From Actinobacteria bacterium casp-actino5 (GTDB taxonomy: Bacteria; Actinomycetota; Acidimicrobiia; Acidimicrobiales; Ilumatobacteraceae), in contig LFFE01000024.1 in the NCBI GenBank assembly GCA_001510385.1, forward strand, positions 62,001 to 126,000: a DNA stretch of 64,000 nucleotides, read 5' to 3'. The notes beneath the pieces are model-generated. The model worked only from the letters and a program-made list of their open reading frames with translations. It did not search any database and had not been told where the DNA came from. Of this stretch, positions 22,050 through 30,316 are shown in pieces. The first letter of the stretch is position 1. The number at the start of each line of letters is the position of its first letter. The position numbers and the translations under genes are program-made.

Positions 22050-22361
22050 TCACGCTGCAAGGCCGACCGCACGAGCAAAGGCGGTCACCGCAGCTCCAGC
22101 CATGATGACCACGACAAGTGGTGCCCGTTTTGCTGCTAACAACACCGCTGCAGCAACCCCAATTGCTCGTGCATCAACGACGATTCCATCATCGCCACCC
22201 AATGTGGAATTGATGATGAGCGCTGAGACAAGGGCGGCAGGGATCAAATCCAGACAGCGATTGACAATTCCTGGTAACTGGCGGCCACCAACAACGACTA
22301 GGCCTGTCGCCTTGAAGAAGTATGCAACCGCCGACAGAGTGAGCACGAGTGTCCAACTCAT
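22050..22361 (-). CDS. azlD: AzlD-family branched-chain amino acid transport subunit
   Basis: AzlD (103 aa from ATG 22361) is a small membrane protein with about four helices and the family motif AVAYFFKATGLVVVGGRQLPG. It forms the small partner of AzlC in exporters of branched-chain amino acids or analogues. Its start overlaps the azlC stop by 4 bp (ATGA); the longer open frame upstream lies inside azlC and is rejected. It is the last gene of the glgB-azlC-azlD run. Confidence 0.9.
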   Translation of the reverse strand: MSWTLVLTLSAVAYFFKATGLVVVGGRQLPGIVNRCLDLIPAALVSALIINSTLGGDDGIVVDARAIGVAAAVLLAAKRAPLVVVIMAGAAVTAFARAVGLAA

Positions 22362-23032
22362 GGCTTCTTCACCCCCACCAGAACTCCCACCGCTGCACAC
22401 AAGATCGGCATCCCTGGTGGCAGGAACGGAATTGTGAGGGCGCATGCAACAGCACCAATCGCAGCTGCCCGTCGACCATTCTGATGACGCAAATGAGGAA
22501 TCACCATCGCAACAAAGCCAGCTGGAAATGCAGCATCAAGCCCAAATTGCTCAGGGTCAATGGCATTTCCAGCTAATGCTCCGATCAGCGTGCCGAGGTT
22601 CCAGAACACATAGACCGACACTCCAGTCCACCAGAACGCTGCTCGTGCGGCTCGAGGGTGCGTCTGTGCGGTTGACATAGCTGTTGACTCGTCGATTGTG
22701 ATTTGCGCAGCAACCAGCCGTGAGAGGACTGAGCCTTGCAATGTTCGCGACATGGCAAGCCCATACACCCCGTTGCGCGCGGCGAGCAACGATGCGCCCC
22801 CGAGAGCGGCTGCAGTAGATCCTCCAGATGCAATGACACTCACCGCGGAAAACTGCGAGGCACCGGTAAATACGAGGAGGGACATGACACAGGTCATTGC
22901 AATCGAGCCGCCAGCCGCCACCGACCCAACACCAAATGCGATACCAAACACCCCGACTGCTGCGCCAAGTACAGCACAGCTCATGACCAGCGAACGCTCA
23001 TTTTTATTCGTGTTTGACAGTGCCTCTGTCAC
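22358..23032 (-). CDS. azlC: AzlC-family branched-chain amino acid permease
   Basis: AzlC (224 aa) is a membrane protein with several helices. LLVFTGASQFSAVSV and AARNGVYGLAMSRTL are typical AzlC signatures, and DESTAMSTAQ follows. With AzlD it should export leucine, isoleucine or valine or their toxic analogues. The GTG start overlaps the glgB stop by 4 bp (GTGA), so it is translated in line with a glycogen-branching enzyme, an unusual partner. The leucine synthesis genes elsewhere in the window make a leucine export role plausible. Confidence 0.92.
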   Translation of the reverse strand: MTEALSNTNKNERSLVMSCAVLGAAVGVFGIAFGVGSVAAGGSIAMTCVMSLLVFTGASQFSAVSVIASGGSTAAALGGASLLAARNGVYGLAMSRTLQGSVLSRLVAAQITIDESTAMSTAQTHPRAARAAFWWTGVSVYVFWNLGTLIGALAGNAIDPEQFGLDAAFPAGFVAMVIPHLRHQNGRRAAAIGAVACALTIPFLPPGMPILCAAVGVLVGVKKP

Positions 23033-24924
23033 GTTGCCGCCTCAGACAGCCACAACATTGAAAGTGGCGGAATATCAACAACAACTGAAGCTGGCTGGCC
23101 CTGCCACTCAACCGGTTCGGCAGTGACCAACTCTGAGCGGGCGGTGGTTGCGCGGTAGCCGCTCCCGCCAAATCTGACGGAGTCAGTGTCAAGAATGTGT
23201 GTCCACGTTGTTTGACTGGGAACACCGATTCGAAATGCCGGTCGTGGAACGGGAGTCCAGTTTGCGATCACCACAACTGATTCGCTGGGTTCAGGCGACC
23301 GCCGAATAAAGAAGTACAGAGAATTCTCAGCATTCTCGTTATCGATCCAATCAAAACCTTCAGGCTCTCGGTCGAGGCGCCAAAGGGCAGGGTGTTGATC
23401 TGACAGCGCGTTGAGGGTGCCAACAAGTTCAGCCATCCCTGCATGCGGAGCATGGTCGTTCAACCACCACTCAACACCGCGAACGTCATTCCATTCGGAC
23501 CACGGAGCAAACTCCGATCCCATGAACAACACCGGTGGACCTGGTATCGCCCACTGCCATCCGTAGGTGAGTCGGAGTGTCGCAAACTTCTGCCAATCGT
23601 CGCCAGACATTCGTGCCAACAAGCTGCCTTTGCCGTGCACGACCTCATCGTGACTGAGAGGCAGTACGTATCTCTCTCCGTAGGTGTACAACATGTTGAA
23701 TGAGAGCTCGCCGTGGTGGTACCGCCGATGGACAGCCTCTCGATGCGCGTAGTTCAGCGTGTCGTGCATCCATCCCATGTTCCACTTGTGACTGAATCCA
23801 AGTCCGCCGGCATCAGTTGGGTGGGTCACTCCGGGCCAGGCGGTTGACTCTTCGGCAATCATCAATACATCGCCAAATTCTGCGCCGATGACCGTGTTGA
23901 GTTCCTGCAGGAACGACACGTTTTCACGGTTGTCGTTTCCACCATCTTCGTTTGGAACCCACTCTCCATCTTCACGCGAGTAGTCGAGATAGAGCATTGA
24001 CGCCACTGCATCAACGCGCAGGCCGTCGACGTGAAATTCCTCCAACCAGTAGAGAGCGTTGTTGATCAGAAAATTCCGGACTTCTGTGCGCGCCGTGTTG
24101 AAAATGAACGTTCCCCAATCCGGATGCTCACCTCTCCGAGGATCGACATGTTCGTAGAGCGCGGTGCCGTCGAACTGCCCGAGCGACCATGAATCCTTCG
24201 CGAAGTGGGCGGGCACCCAATCGAGAATGACTCCGATGCCAGCTTCGTGCAGCCGGTTGACAAGCCTTCTCAGCCCGTCAGGGTCGCCAAGCCGGGCTGT
24301 CGGGGAAAAGAATCCAGTTACCTGATACCCCCACGATCCTCCAAAGGGATGCTCCGCAAGCGGCAAGAACTCAACATGGGTGAATCCAAGGCGTTGAACG
24401 TGGCTGATCAGCGGCTCGCAAATGTCATCCCAGGTCGTGAGATCGGGGCGCCATGACATGGCGTGGACCTCATACACACGTAGAGGCTTCTCACCGAGAA
24501 GGACTGACCTACGAGACATCATCCAGTCGCCGTCGGTCCATCCGAACGCGATGTCGTCACTCGGAATGATTGACGCGTCACCGGGGGGAAGTTCGCTGCG
24601 TCTCGCCATCGGATCGGCCTTCATGACCTCTCGCCCGTGAGCTCCCGTCACACGGAATTTGTAGAACTGCCCCGAAAGGGCATTCTCGGCAATACCGACC
24701 CACACTCCGGATGAGCCAACGGGACGAAGTTCATCTCCACTCCAGCCATTCCAATCACCCAGCACCTCGACGCGCTGTGCATTAGGCGCCCACACTGCAA
24801 AGCGGACACCTGCTCCGATTCGCTGCGGACCGAGCATGCGCCACAACTGCCGATGGGTGCCTTCGTTAAAGAGGTGCAAGTCGATTTCGCCCAGTACAGG
24901 CGCGACATGTCGGGCATTAGTCAC
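23029..24924 (-). CDS. glgB: 1,4-alpha-glucan branching enzyme
   Basis: GlgB (631 aa) introduces alpha-1,6 branches into glycogen. An N-terminal CBM48 domain (GVRFAVWAPNAQRVEVLGDWNGW) precedes the GH13 barrel: WGYQVTGFFSPTARLG, nucleophile in GLRVDAVASMLYLDYSR, acid/base Glu in LMIAEEST, and LPLSHDEVVHGKGSL, then the C-terminal beta domain. The start is GTG 24924, 6 nt after a TAGTCT -10. Divergently transcribed next to it, from an overlapping promoter, is a GT4 glucan synthase, so the two glycogen functions start from one site. Confidence 0.96.
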   Translation of the reverse strand: MTNARHVAPVLGEIDLHLFNEGTHRQLWRMLGPQRIGAGVRFAVWAPNAQRVEVLGDWNGWSGDELRPVGSSGVWVGIAENALSGQFYKFRVTGAHGREVMKADPMARRSELPPGDASIIPSDDIAFGWTDGDWMMSRRSVLLGEKPLRVYEVHAMSWRPDLTTWDDICEPLISHVQRLGFTHVEFLPLAEHPFGGSWGYQVTGFFSPTARLGDPDGLRRLVNRLHEAGIGVILDWVPAHFAKDSWSLGQFDGTALYEHVDPRRGEHPDWGTFIFNTARTEVRNFLINNALYWLEEFHVDGLRVDAVASMLYLDYSREDGEWVPNEDGGNDNRENVSFLQELNTVIGAEFGDVLMIAEESTAWPGVTHPTDAGGLGFSHKWNMGWMHDTLNYAHREAVHRRYHHGELSFNMLYTYGERYVLPLSHDEVVHGKGSLLARMSGDDWQKFATLRLTYGWQWAIPGPPVLFMGSEFAPWSEWNDVRGVEWWLNDHAPHAGMAELVGTLNALSDQHPALWRLDREPEGFDWIDNENAENSLYFFIRRSPEPSESVVVIANWTPVPRPAFRIGVPSQTTWTHILDTDSVRFGGSGYRATTARSELVTAEPVEWQGQPASVVVDIPPLSMLWLSEAAT

Positions 24925-24930
24925 TCCTAA

Positions 24931-24940
24931 AGACTATGGT
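24931..24940. promoter_or_regulatory. overlapping divergent -10 elements, glgB and GT4
   Basis: The 10-mer AGACTATGGT holds TAGTCT on the minus strand (24936-24931, 6 nt from the glgB GTG) and TATGGT on the plus strand (24935-24940, 8 nt from the GT4 GTG). The two hexamers share the central TA, giving a symmetric ANNNTANNNT core. Only 24 bp separate the two start codons. Confidence 0.6.
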
Positions 24941-24948
24941 GCGCGCAA

Positions 24949-26118
24949 GTGCGCATACTCATGTTCTCCTGGGAAACCCCACCGGCAACGTCGGGTGGAC
25001 GGGCCGCGCATGTGGATGGACTCGCCCATGCGCTCGCAGATGCCGGCCACGACGTGGTCATTGTCACCCGGAGAACTAGTGGGACAACCCGCTTTTCGGA
25101 GACAGGATCGTTGCGCATCATTCGGGTGGACATCGACTTGCCATGGCTTCCTGATCGCGCCATTGCGCGTGTTACGTCAGCGAACCATGCGTTTGTCATG
25201 GCAGCCAATGATCTTGGCGAATGGGCTGCCGATATTGTGCACGCCCACGATTGGGAGGTCGCGTGGGCATCGCAGGTGCTCGCGCACCGCTACCACTGTC
25301 CTCTCGTCACCACATTTCACGGAACCGAACGGAGCCGTCACGGCGGTCATGTCCCGCCGGGGGTTCCCACCGATGTCAACGGAATTGAGTGGTGGCTTGC
25401 CTCGAACTCGCGCCGAGTGATCACGATCTCAAAAATTCTTGGGCGCCAAGTGACCTCAGATTTCGAACTCGATCCAACTGCGGTGAGAAGTGTGCCCGGC
25501 GGAATTGATCAGACGTGGTGGGCATCTCCACAACCAGATATCGACGAGCGGCCCGATGAGAACTTGGTGTTTGCGTGGGGTCGAATTCAGTACGAGAAAG
25601 GTTTCCATGTCCTTGCAGCAGCCGTGGCGGAAGTGCGATCATCCCATCCGAGCGTGCATTGCGTCATTGCTGGTCGAGGCTCGTATTTGGCTGAACTGCA
25701 GTCGCAGATCGATGTCATCGGTGTAAGTGATCTCATCGAGCTACCGGGATATATCTCTGATAACGAACTTCGCGCCGCTCTACACCGCTCGGCCTGTGTC
25801 GTCATTCCATCCCTATACGAACCATTTGGGGTCATCGCTCTCGAAGCTCTGGCTGGTGGATCTCCGCTGGTCATTGCGAAAACTGGTGGGTTATTAGAAA
25901 TTGTTGAGGGGACAGAGGCTGCACTGACCTTTGAGCCGGGCAACACCACCCAGTTAGCTGAGTGCCTTGATGCAGTATTACGCGATCGCAATCTCGCCCA
26001 CTCACTCAGTCAAAATGGCCGTGCACTCATTGAACAGTTCTACTCATGGCCGGCGATTGCCGGGCGAATGATGGATTGTTATCTCGATGCGCTCGGCTCA
26101 AGTGAGGTAAATCGGTAA
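24949..26118 (+). CDS. GT4 glycosyltransferase, probable glycogen synthase
   Basis: The protein is 389 aa with a GT-B fold. The N-terminal MRILMFSWETPPATSGGRAAHVDGL is the acceptor-side glycine-rich loop of GT4 glycogen/alpha-glucan synthases, FAWGRIQYEKGFHVL opens the donor half, and SLYEPFGVIALE is the E-x7-E nucleotide-sugar motif. The likely donor is ADP-glucose, given the adjacent divergent glgB. It could also be a GlgM-type maltose-1-phosphate synthase. The start is GTG. Ten bases separate its stop from the enoyl-CoA hydratase gene, which probably shares the transcript. Confidence 0.87.
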   Translation: MRILMFSWETPPATSGGRAAHVDGLAHALADAGHDVVIVTRRTSGTTRFSETGSLRIIRVDIDLPWLPDRAIARVTSANHAFVMAANDLGEWAADIVHAHDWEVAWASQVLAHRYHCPLVTTFHGTERSRHGGHVPPGVPTDVNGIEWWLASNSRRVITISKILGRQVTSDFELDPTAVRSVPGGIDQTWWASPQPDIDERPDENLVFAWGRIQYEKGFHVLAAAVAEVRSSHPSVHCVIAGRGSYLAELQSQIDVIGVSDLIELPGYISDNELRAALHRSACVVIPSLYEPFGVIALEALAGGSPLVIAKTGGLLEIVEGTEAALTFEPGNTTQLAECLDAVLRDRNLAHSLSQNGRALIEQFYSWPAIAGRMMDCYLDALGSSEVNR

Positions 26119-26128
26119 TGCTGGAGAT

Positions 26129-26908
26129 ATGTCCAGCGAATCAGTTATCAACCTCGAACGCCGTGATGATGGCGTCGCCATCATCACACTCACCAACGGC
26201 AAAGTAAACGCGCTGTCCACTGCGGTACTCAATGGGCTGCACTCAGCTGCAAACGACCTCGCCGCTGATCTCCCGGGGGCAATCATCGTGACCGGTGGCG
26301 AGCGCATCTTTGCTGCTGGCGCCGATATCTCCGAATTTGGCGGGCCGGAGGAGGGTGCAGCAATCACACGCAAGTTTCACGACGCACTCGGCGCCCTCTC
26401 GGCACTTCCCCGTATGGTGATCGCCGAGGTCGCAGGGTACGCACTTGGTGGCGGATGTGAACTAGCGATGGCGTGTGATTACCGAATTGCCTCCACGAAA
26501 GCAGTGTTTGGCCAACCAGAAATCTTGCTTGGAATTATCCCAGGGGGCGGAGGCACTCAGCGTCTCCCCCGCATTGTCGGCGCAAGCCGCGCCAAAGAGA
26601 TTTCGCTTTCAGGTCGTCAGGTTGCAGCTGACGAGGCGCTACGTATTGGCCTAGCTGACGAAGTTGTCGAACCCGACTCACTTCGCGATCGCTCACTCGA
26701 ACTTGCGACAAGCCTTGCAAAGGGTGCGCTAGTTGCCCAGGCGCTCACCAAAGAAGCCATCGATCGGGGGTTGTCAATGTCGCTCGATGAAGGCCTCGCC
26801 GTTGAACGTCACGTGTTCGCAGAGGTATTCCGTTCGGAAGATTCACAAATCGGGGTCAAGAGCTTCTTGGAGCACGGACCAGGTAAGGCTGAGTTCACAG
26901 GGCGCTAG
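26129..26908 (+). CDS. enoyl-CoA hydratase/isomerase family protein
   Basis: The protein is 259 aa, a crotonase fold. The oxyanion-hole segment IFAAGADISEFGG, the first catalytic Glu in YALGGGCELAMACD and the second in FGQPEILLGIIPGGGGTQRLPR are intact, so hydratase activity (trans-2-enoyl-CoA to 3-hydroxyacyl-CoA) is expected. No other beta-oxidation gene is directly adjacent. It follows the GT4 gene by 10 bp with a weak GGAG close to the ATG, which looks like operon read-through and not a functional link to glycogen. Confidence 0.92.
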   Translation: MSSESVINLERRDDGVAIITLTNGKVNALSTAVLNGLHSAANDLAADLPGAIIVTGGERIFAAGADISEFGGPEEGAAITRKFHDALGALSALPRMVIAEVAGYALGGGCELAMACDYRIASTKAVFGQPEILLGIIPGGGGTQRLPRIVGASRAKEISLSGRQVAADEALRIGLADEVVEPDSLRDRSLELATSLAKGALVAQALTKEAIDRGLSMSLDEGLAVERHVFAEVFRSEDSQIGVKSFLEHGPGKAEFTGR

Positions 26909-26949
26909 ACAGTTTCCTGTCATGCCGAGGGGCTAACCACCCTTGGCGC

Positions 26950-27651
26950 ATGCATGACTTTTTCAGATACCTACGTGAACACGATGGAGTCGCAGGCTCG
27001 GCTGTTGCTAGAGAGTTCGGCGTCACGTGGCATAAGGAGCGTCGCATGATTGAGCTCGGTGTCCTCGATCGACCTGCTCATCGGGTGTTACGGGCAACCG
27101 CAGTCCCAGAGACGTGGCGCCAGCGGTGTCGCCTTGCGACCATGGGTCCTGGCAATGGTGTCATTTCTCATGCGTCGGCTATTCGGCTCCATGGTCTCGA
27201 TGGTTGCGATGACGACGACCGAGTTCACCTACTCTGCCGAAAAGGGTCATGGCCAGGAGCGCCTGGAGAAATCGTCACTCACTTCACACGAGGCCTTCGT
27301 GACGATGACGTCGTTGAGATCGATGGCATTCCAGTACTGAGTGTGCCGAGCACGCTCGCATTACTCAGAGCCCATGCGTCTGAGTCAGCGACGGCGATGG
27401 CACTCATCTCGGCACTGAAGAACGGGTGGACGGTCACTGAAATTCAGAGCGCTGCAAGCCGTTGGCAAACACGAGGCAGGCCGGGACCCGCATTTGTTCT
27501 CGACGCACTCCGACGGGCAACCCGTCACACCCAGGCGGCGAGTTACGCCTCGACAGGTGCGAGCATCTCATCAGCAGCCGACCACGGATCTCGTCGGTGC
27601 TCGACAACGTCACCGGTCACTTCATCCCAGCGGTCACCGGTACAAATCTGA
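26950..27651 (+). pseudogene. AbiEi-like antitoxin-domain protein, C-terminally truncated
   Basis: The open frame is 233 aa. Residues 1-195 match the actinobacterial type IV AbiEi-like architecture: a short winged-helix N-terminus (FFRYLREHDGVAGSAVAREFGVTWHKERRMIELGVL), then the ISHASAIRLHGLDG core with HLLCRK and IPVLSVPSTLALLRA. The usual nuclease-like (DUF559) C-terminal domain is missing. The last 36 or so residues are low-complexity Ser/Thr sequence that simply reads through the antisense of the 3' end of meaB, overlapping it by 109 bp. A decayed gene is the likeliest reading. No partner toxin is visible. Confidence 0.6.
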
Positions 27652-28505
27652 CGAGCCCGTTCACGCAGTCGATTCGCAACAATCTCTCGAAGTTCTTCAG
27701 AGGAGCGGAATCGACGTCGTTCTTCAAGAAGGCCTGACCGCTCGGCAAACTCGCGGTGCTCTACCACGGCATTCCAGAGTTCTGGCACGCCTTCGCCGGT
27801 GCTTGCAACGGTAGTGACAATCGTTGGTCGCCAAGCATCATGTGGAAGGTCTGAAAGATCGAGCATTTGCTCAAGATCTCGGCGAGTTTCCTCAACGCCT
27901 TTGCGGTCGGCTTTGTTAATCACGAACACGTCGGCAATTTCCATCAGACCAGCCTTGTTCGCTTGAACACTGTCGCCCCATCCAGGGTTCACCACAACGA
28001 CAGTGGTGTCTGCCTTCCCGGCAACTTCAACCTCTACCTGGCCAACGCCGACTGTTTCGACGAGGATCCATTTTCGACCAAGAGCGTCGAGGAGTCGAAC
28101 TGCCTCGGGGGTTGCCAACGACAATCCTCCCAAGTGACCGCGTGTCGCCATCGACCGAATGAACACACCCGGATCTGTTGCGTGGTCTTGCATACGGACT
28201 CTGTCGCCGAGGATCGCTCCCCCCGTAAACGGAGATGACGGGTCGATCGCCAGTACCGCAACTTCGAGTTCAAGCGAGCGAAGGTGTCCGATGGTTGCGC
28301 TAGTCAGGGTGCTTTTACCCGCACCAGGTGCGCCGGTGAGACCCACTGTGTAGCCCCCACCGCTCAATGGGTATGCGAGCCGACCAACAACTCGGCCAGG
28401 TTCTCCACCACGTTCGATCAATGAGAGCAATCGGGCAGTTGCAGCTCGGTCACCTTGGGTTGCGGCGGAAAACAACGCTTCCGGGTCTGCTGCTGGGCGC
28501 ACCAT
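27543..28505 (-). CDS. meaB: MeaB/ArgK-family GTPase, methylmalonyl-CoA mutase chaperone
   Basis: MeaB (320 aa) is a G3E P-loop GTPase that loads and protects the B12 cofactor of methylmalonyl-CoA mutase. Walker A is GLTGAPGAGKST, followed by VAVLAIDPSSPFTGGAILGDRVRM, the metal-binding VETVGVGQVEVEV and the NKAD guanine-specificity motif. A C-terminal dimerisation helix is present and ends naturally. The start ATG overlaps the stop of the NifU-domain gene by one base (TGATG). The mutase itself is not in this window. Confidence 0.95.
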   Translation of the reverse strand: MVRPAADPEALFSAATQGDRAATARLLSLIERGGEPGRVVGRLAYPLSGGGYTVGLTGAPGAGKSTLTSATIGHLRSLELEVAVLAIDPSSPFTGGAILGDRVRMQDHATDPGVFIRSMATRGHLGGLSLATPEAVRLLDALGRKWILVETVGVGQVEVEVAGKADTTVVVVNPGWGDSVQANKAGLMEIADVFVINKADRKGVEETRRDLEQMLDLSDLPHDAWRPTIVTTVASTGEGVPELWNAVVEHREFAERSGLLEERRRFRSSEELREIVANRLRERARQICTGDRWDEVTGDVVEHRRDPWSAADEMLAPVEA

Positions 28506-28750
28506 CAGATCACGTTTTCTGCTGCTGCGACGTCAACCACCTCGGTCACGCCATCAACCCGGTCCCGCATAATTCGTTCAATGCCGCCCTTCAACGTCTG
28601 TGTTGAAACAGGGCACGTGCCGCACGCGCCAATGAGGCGCACCGAGACGACACCTGTTTCTTCATCAACACCGACGAGTTCTACGTCACCCCCGTCTGCT
28701 TGAAGGACCGGACGAATGACCTCAATAGTCGCAAGAACTTTTTCTAACAT
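28505..28750 (-). CDS. NifU C-terminal-domain Fe-S scaffold protein
   Basis: The protein is 81 aa from ATG 28750, a stand-alone NifU-like (Nfu) domain that holds and delivers Fe-S clusters. IRPVLQADGGDVELV and the CxxC in GACGTCPVST (C43, C46) are diagnostic. A GAGG Shine-Dalgarno lies just ahead of the ATG, unlike the leaderless genes around it. It is coupled to meaB. The sulfur source could be the cysteine desulfurase 8 kb away on the same strand. Confidence 0.92.
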   Translation of the reverse strand: MLEKVLATIEVIRPVLQADGGDVELVGVDEETGVVSVRLIGACGTCPVSTQTLKGGIERIMRDRVDGVTEVVDVAAAENVI

Positions 28751-28820
28751 GACGCCTCTATTCAACCATTCGAGCGTCGGATTACTCCCCTCGAGCGATG
28801 TGATCGTTCGTGACATGACC

Positions 28821-28826
28821 TACGCT
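28821..28826 (+). promoter_or_regulatory. -10 element TACGCT of the small membrane protein gene
   Basis: TACGCT ends 6 nt before GTG 28833. This selects GTG 28833 over the in-frame ATG at 28815, which would lie upstream of the transcription start. Confidence 0.5.
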
Positions 28827-28832
28827 CGACCT

Positions 28833-29045
28833 GTGCAGGCGATTCAGGAGAACATTTCGGCTGTTCTGGCGCACCAGGGCGGCTGGGATGAACTCCTCCT
28901 CATCGCAGTCCCAATTGCGGTCGTCATTGGGTTACTTGCGATCGTAAAGCGGCGCGTTGAGCGAGCGGCGATCGCAGCAAATGCAGCGCCCGAATCGTCA
29001 ATCTCTTCGAATTCCGGCACCGATACCTCGCAACCGTCCGACTAG
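28833..29045 (+). CDS. small single-pass membrane protein
   Basis: The protein is 70 aa. A short amphipathic N-terminus is followed by one strong membrane helix (LLLIAVPIAVVIGLLAIV), a basic stop-transfer KRRVER, and an Ala- then Ser-rich cytoplasmic tail. I recognise no family. Its last 48 bp overlap the 3' end of murA on the other strand, and its low-complexity tail comes from that overlap. Support for it as a gene is the clean leaderless-type promoter and the membrane-helix-plus-positive-charge pattern. Confidence 0.55.
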   Translation: MQAIQENISAVLAHQGGWDELLLIAVPIAVVIGLLAIVKRRVERAAIAANAAPESSISSNSGTDTSQPSD

Positions 29046-30296
29046 GTCGTCGTACCCGCGGTCGATGTGACCGACTCCGCTGATCGTTGTCACACCATCT
29101 GCTGCCAGTCCGGCAACAACGAGAGCAGCGCCAGCACGAATGTCGTGTGCCGTTACTTCGGTTCCCGACAGTCGCGGTAGGCCTGTGATCTCCGCATGGT
29201 GCTCGTGCATCGTGATATTTGCCCCAAGGGCAATGAGTTCATCAACATACTTGAAACGGCCCGGATATAGATTCTCAGTCACGACAGCAGAACCGTTGGC
29301 TACTGACAGCATCGCAATCACCAGAGGCTTGTAATCGGTGGCGACCCCTGGGTAGGGCAACGTTTGGACGTCAACCGCCGTCAATCGGCCTGAAGAGGCG
29401 ACCCGAAGCCCAGTTCCAACAAGCTCGGTGAACTCCAGCCCCATCTCGGTGCACCGCCTGAGAAACATCTCCATGTCACCGCGCTGGGCATCAATCATGT
29501 CAATTTCACCACCCGCAACTGCGACCGACGCGACATACGTTGCAGCCTGGATTCGATCTGGAACAACTCGGTGGGACGCTGAGTTCAGTGCCCCGCGGGG
29601 AACGCCGGTGATTCGAAGTGTCGATTCGCCAATTCCCTCAATATGTGCTCCCATGGCAACAAGGAATCGACAAAGGTCGACCACCTCTGGCTCACGGGCC
29701 GCACCGTCGATTGTCGTCTCACCATCTGCGAAGATCGCAGCCATCACCAGGTTCTCTGTTGCACCAACGCTAGGAAATGAGAACCGTATGTTGGCTCCCT
29801 TCAGACGTGAGGCATGCACGGTGAGGACACCACCAGCAAAGTGACATGTTGCACCCATCGCCTCCAGTCCAGAAATATGCATATCAATCGGGCGCAATCC
29901 AAAGTCGTCACCACCGGGAAGTGCAATTTGGATTCTGCCGAACCGCGCAACAAGCGGTCCAAGCAAGTTGATTGATGCCCGAAGTTGGCCAGCAAGTTCA
30001 GAGGGAACTTCTGTCGACATGTCGCCCTCGTGTCGAATCAACAACGAATCGCTGTCAACAGGCTCAACGATCGAGCCGAGCGACCTCAACAGTTGCGACA
30101 TGATCTCGACATCGACGATGGCTGGAACATTGCTGAGAAGAAACTCGCCATCTGCAAGCACTGTTGCCGCCATCAGTTTGAGCACAGAGTTCTTAGCGCC
30201 AGGCACTCGAATTTCGCCCGTGAGTGGACCATTGTGATCTATCCGGATGACCGGTTCAGCAACGCCTCCGATCGTCTCCGTCCTGTGATGTGGCAC
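28998..30296 (-). CDS. murA: UDP-N-acetylglucosamine 1-carboxyvinyltransferase
   Basis: MurA (432 aa from GTG 30296) transfers enolpyruvate from PEP to UDP-GlcNAc, the first committed step of peptidoglycan synthesis. VPGAKNSVLKLMAA carries the conserved Lys (K35). RASINLLGPLVARFG precedes the active-site loop, which reads PGGDDFG, so the usual catalytic Cys is Asp (D130), as in mycobacteria. Members with Asp are intrinsically insensitive to fosfomycin. The start is fixed by the short divergent region with the MFS gene. It converges with the small membrane protein gene, overlapping by 48 bp. Confidence 0.95.
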   Translation of the reverse strand: MPHHRTETIGGVAEPVIRIDHNGPLTGEIRVPGAKNSVLKLMAATVLADGEFLLSNVPAIVDVEIMSQLLRSLGSIVEPVDSDSLLIRHEGDMSTEVPSELAGQLRASINLLGPLVARFGRIQIALPGGDDFGLRPIDMHISGLEAMGATCHFAGGVLTVHASRLKGANIRFSFPSVGATENLVMAAIFADGETTIDGAAREPEVVDLCRFLVAMGAHIEGIGESTLRITGVPRGALNSASHRVVPDRIQAATYVASVAVAGGEIDMIDAQRGDMEMFLRRCTEMGLEFTELVGTGLRVASSGRLTAVDVQTLPYPGVATDYKPLVIAMLSVANGSAVVTENLYPGRFKYVDELIALGANITMHEHHAEITGLPRLSGTEVTAHDIRAGAALVVAGLAADGVTTISGVGHIDRGYDDLVGRLRGIGAGIRRD

Positions 30297-30300
30297 TGCA

Positions 30301-30310
30301 ACAGTATGCT
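30301..30310. promoter_or_regulatory. overlapping divergent -10 elements, murA and MFS
   Basis: ACAGTATGCT holds TATGCT on the plus strand (30305-30310, 6 nt from the MFS GTG). On the minus strand it holds TACTGT (30306-30301, 4 nt from the murA GTG) or, one register over, CATACT (30308-30303, 6 nt). The geometry matches the glgB/GT4 site, and only 20 bp lie between the start codons. Confidence 0.5.
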
Positions 30311-30316
30311 CCCGCC

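Noticed and set aside
26950-27651. A functional type IV toxin-antitoxin (AbiE) system
   Set aside because: No AbiEii-like nucleotidyltransferase is next to it. The neighbours are enoyl-CoA hydratase and meaB, and the C-terminal domain is missing.
28716-28832. Longer version of the 70-aa membrane protein starting at 28716 or ATG 28815
   Set aside because: The upstream part is antisense to the NifU-domain gene, and TACGCT 28821-28826 would place the transcript start after ATG 28815.
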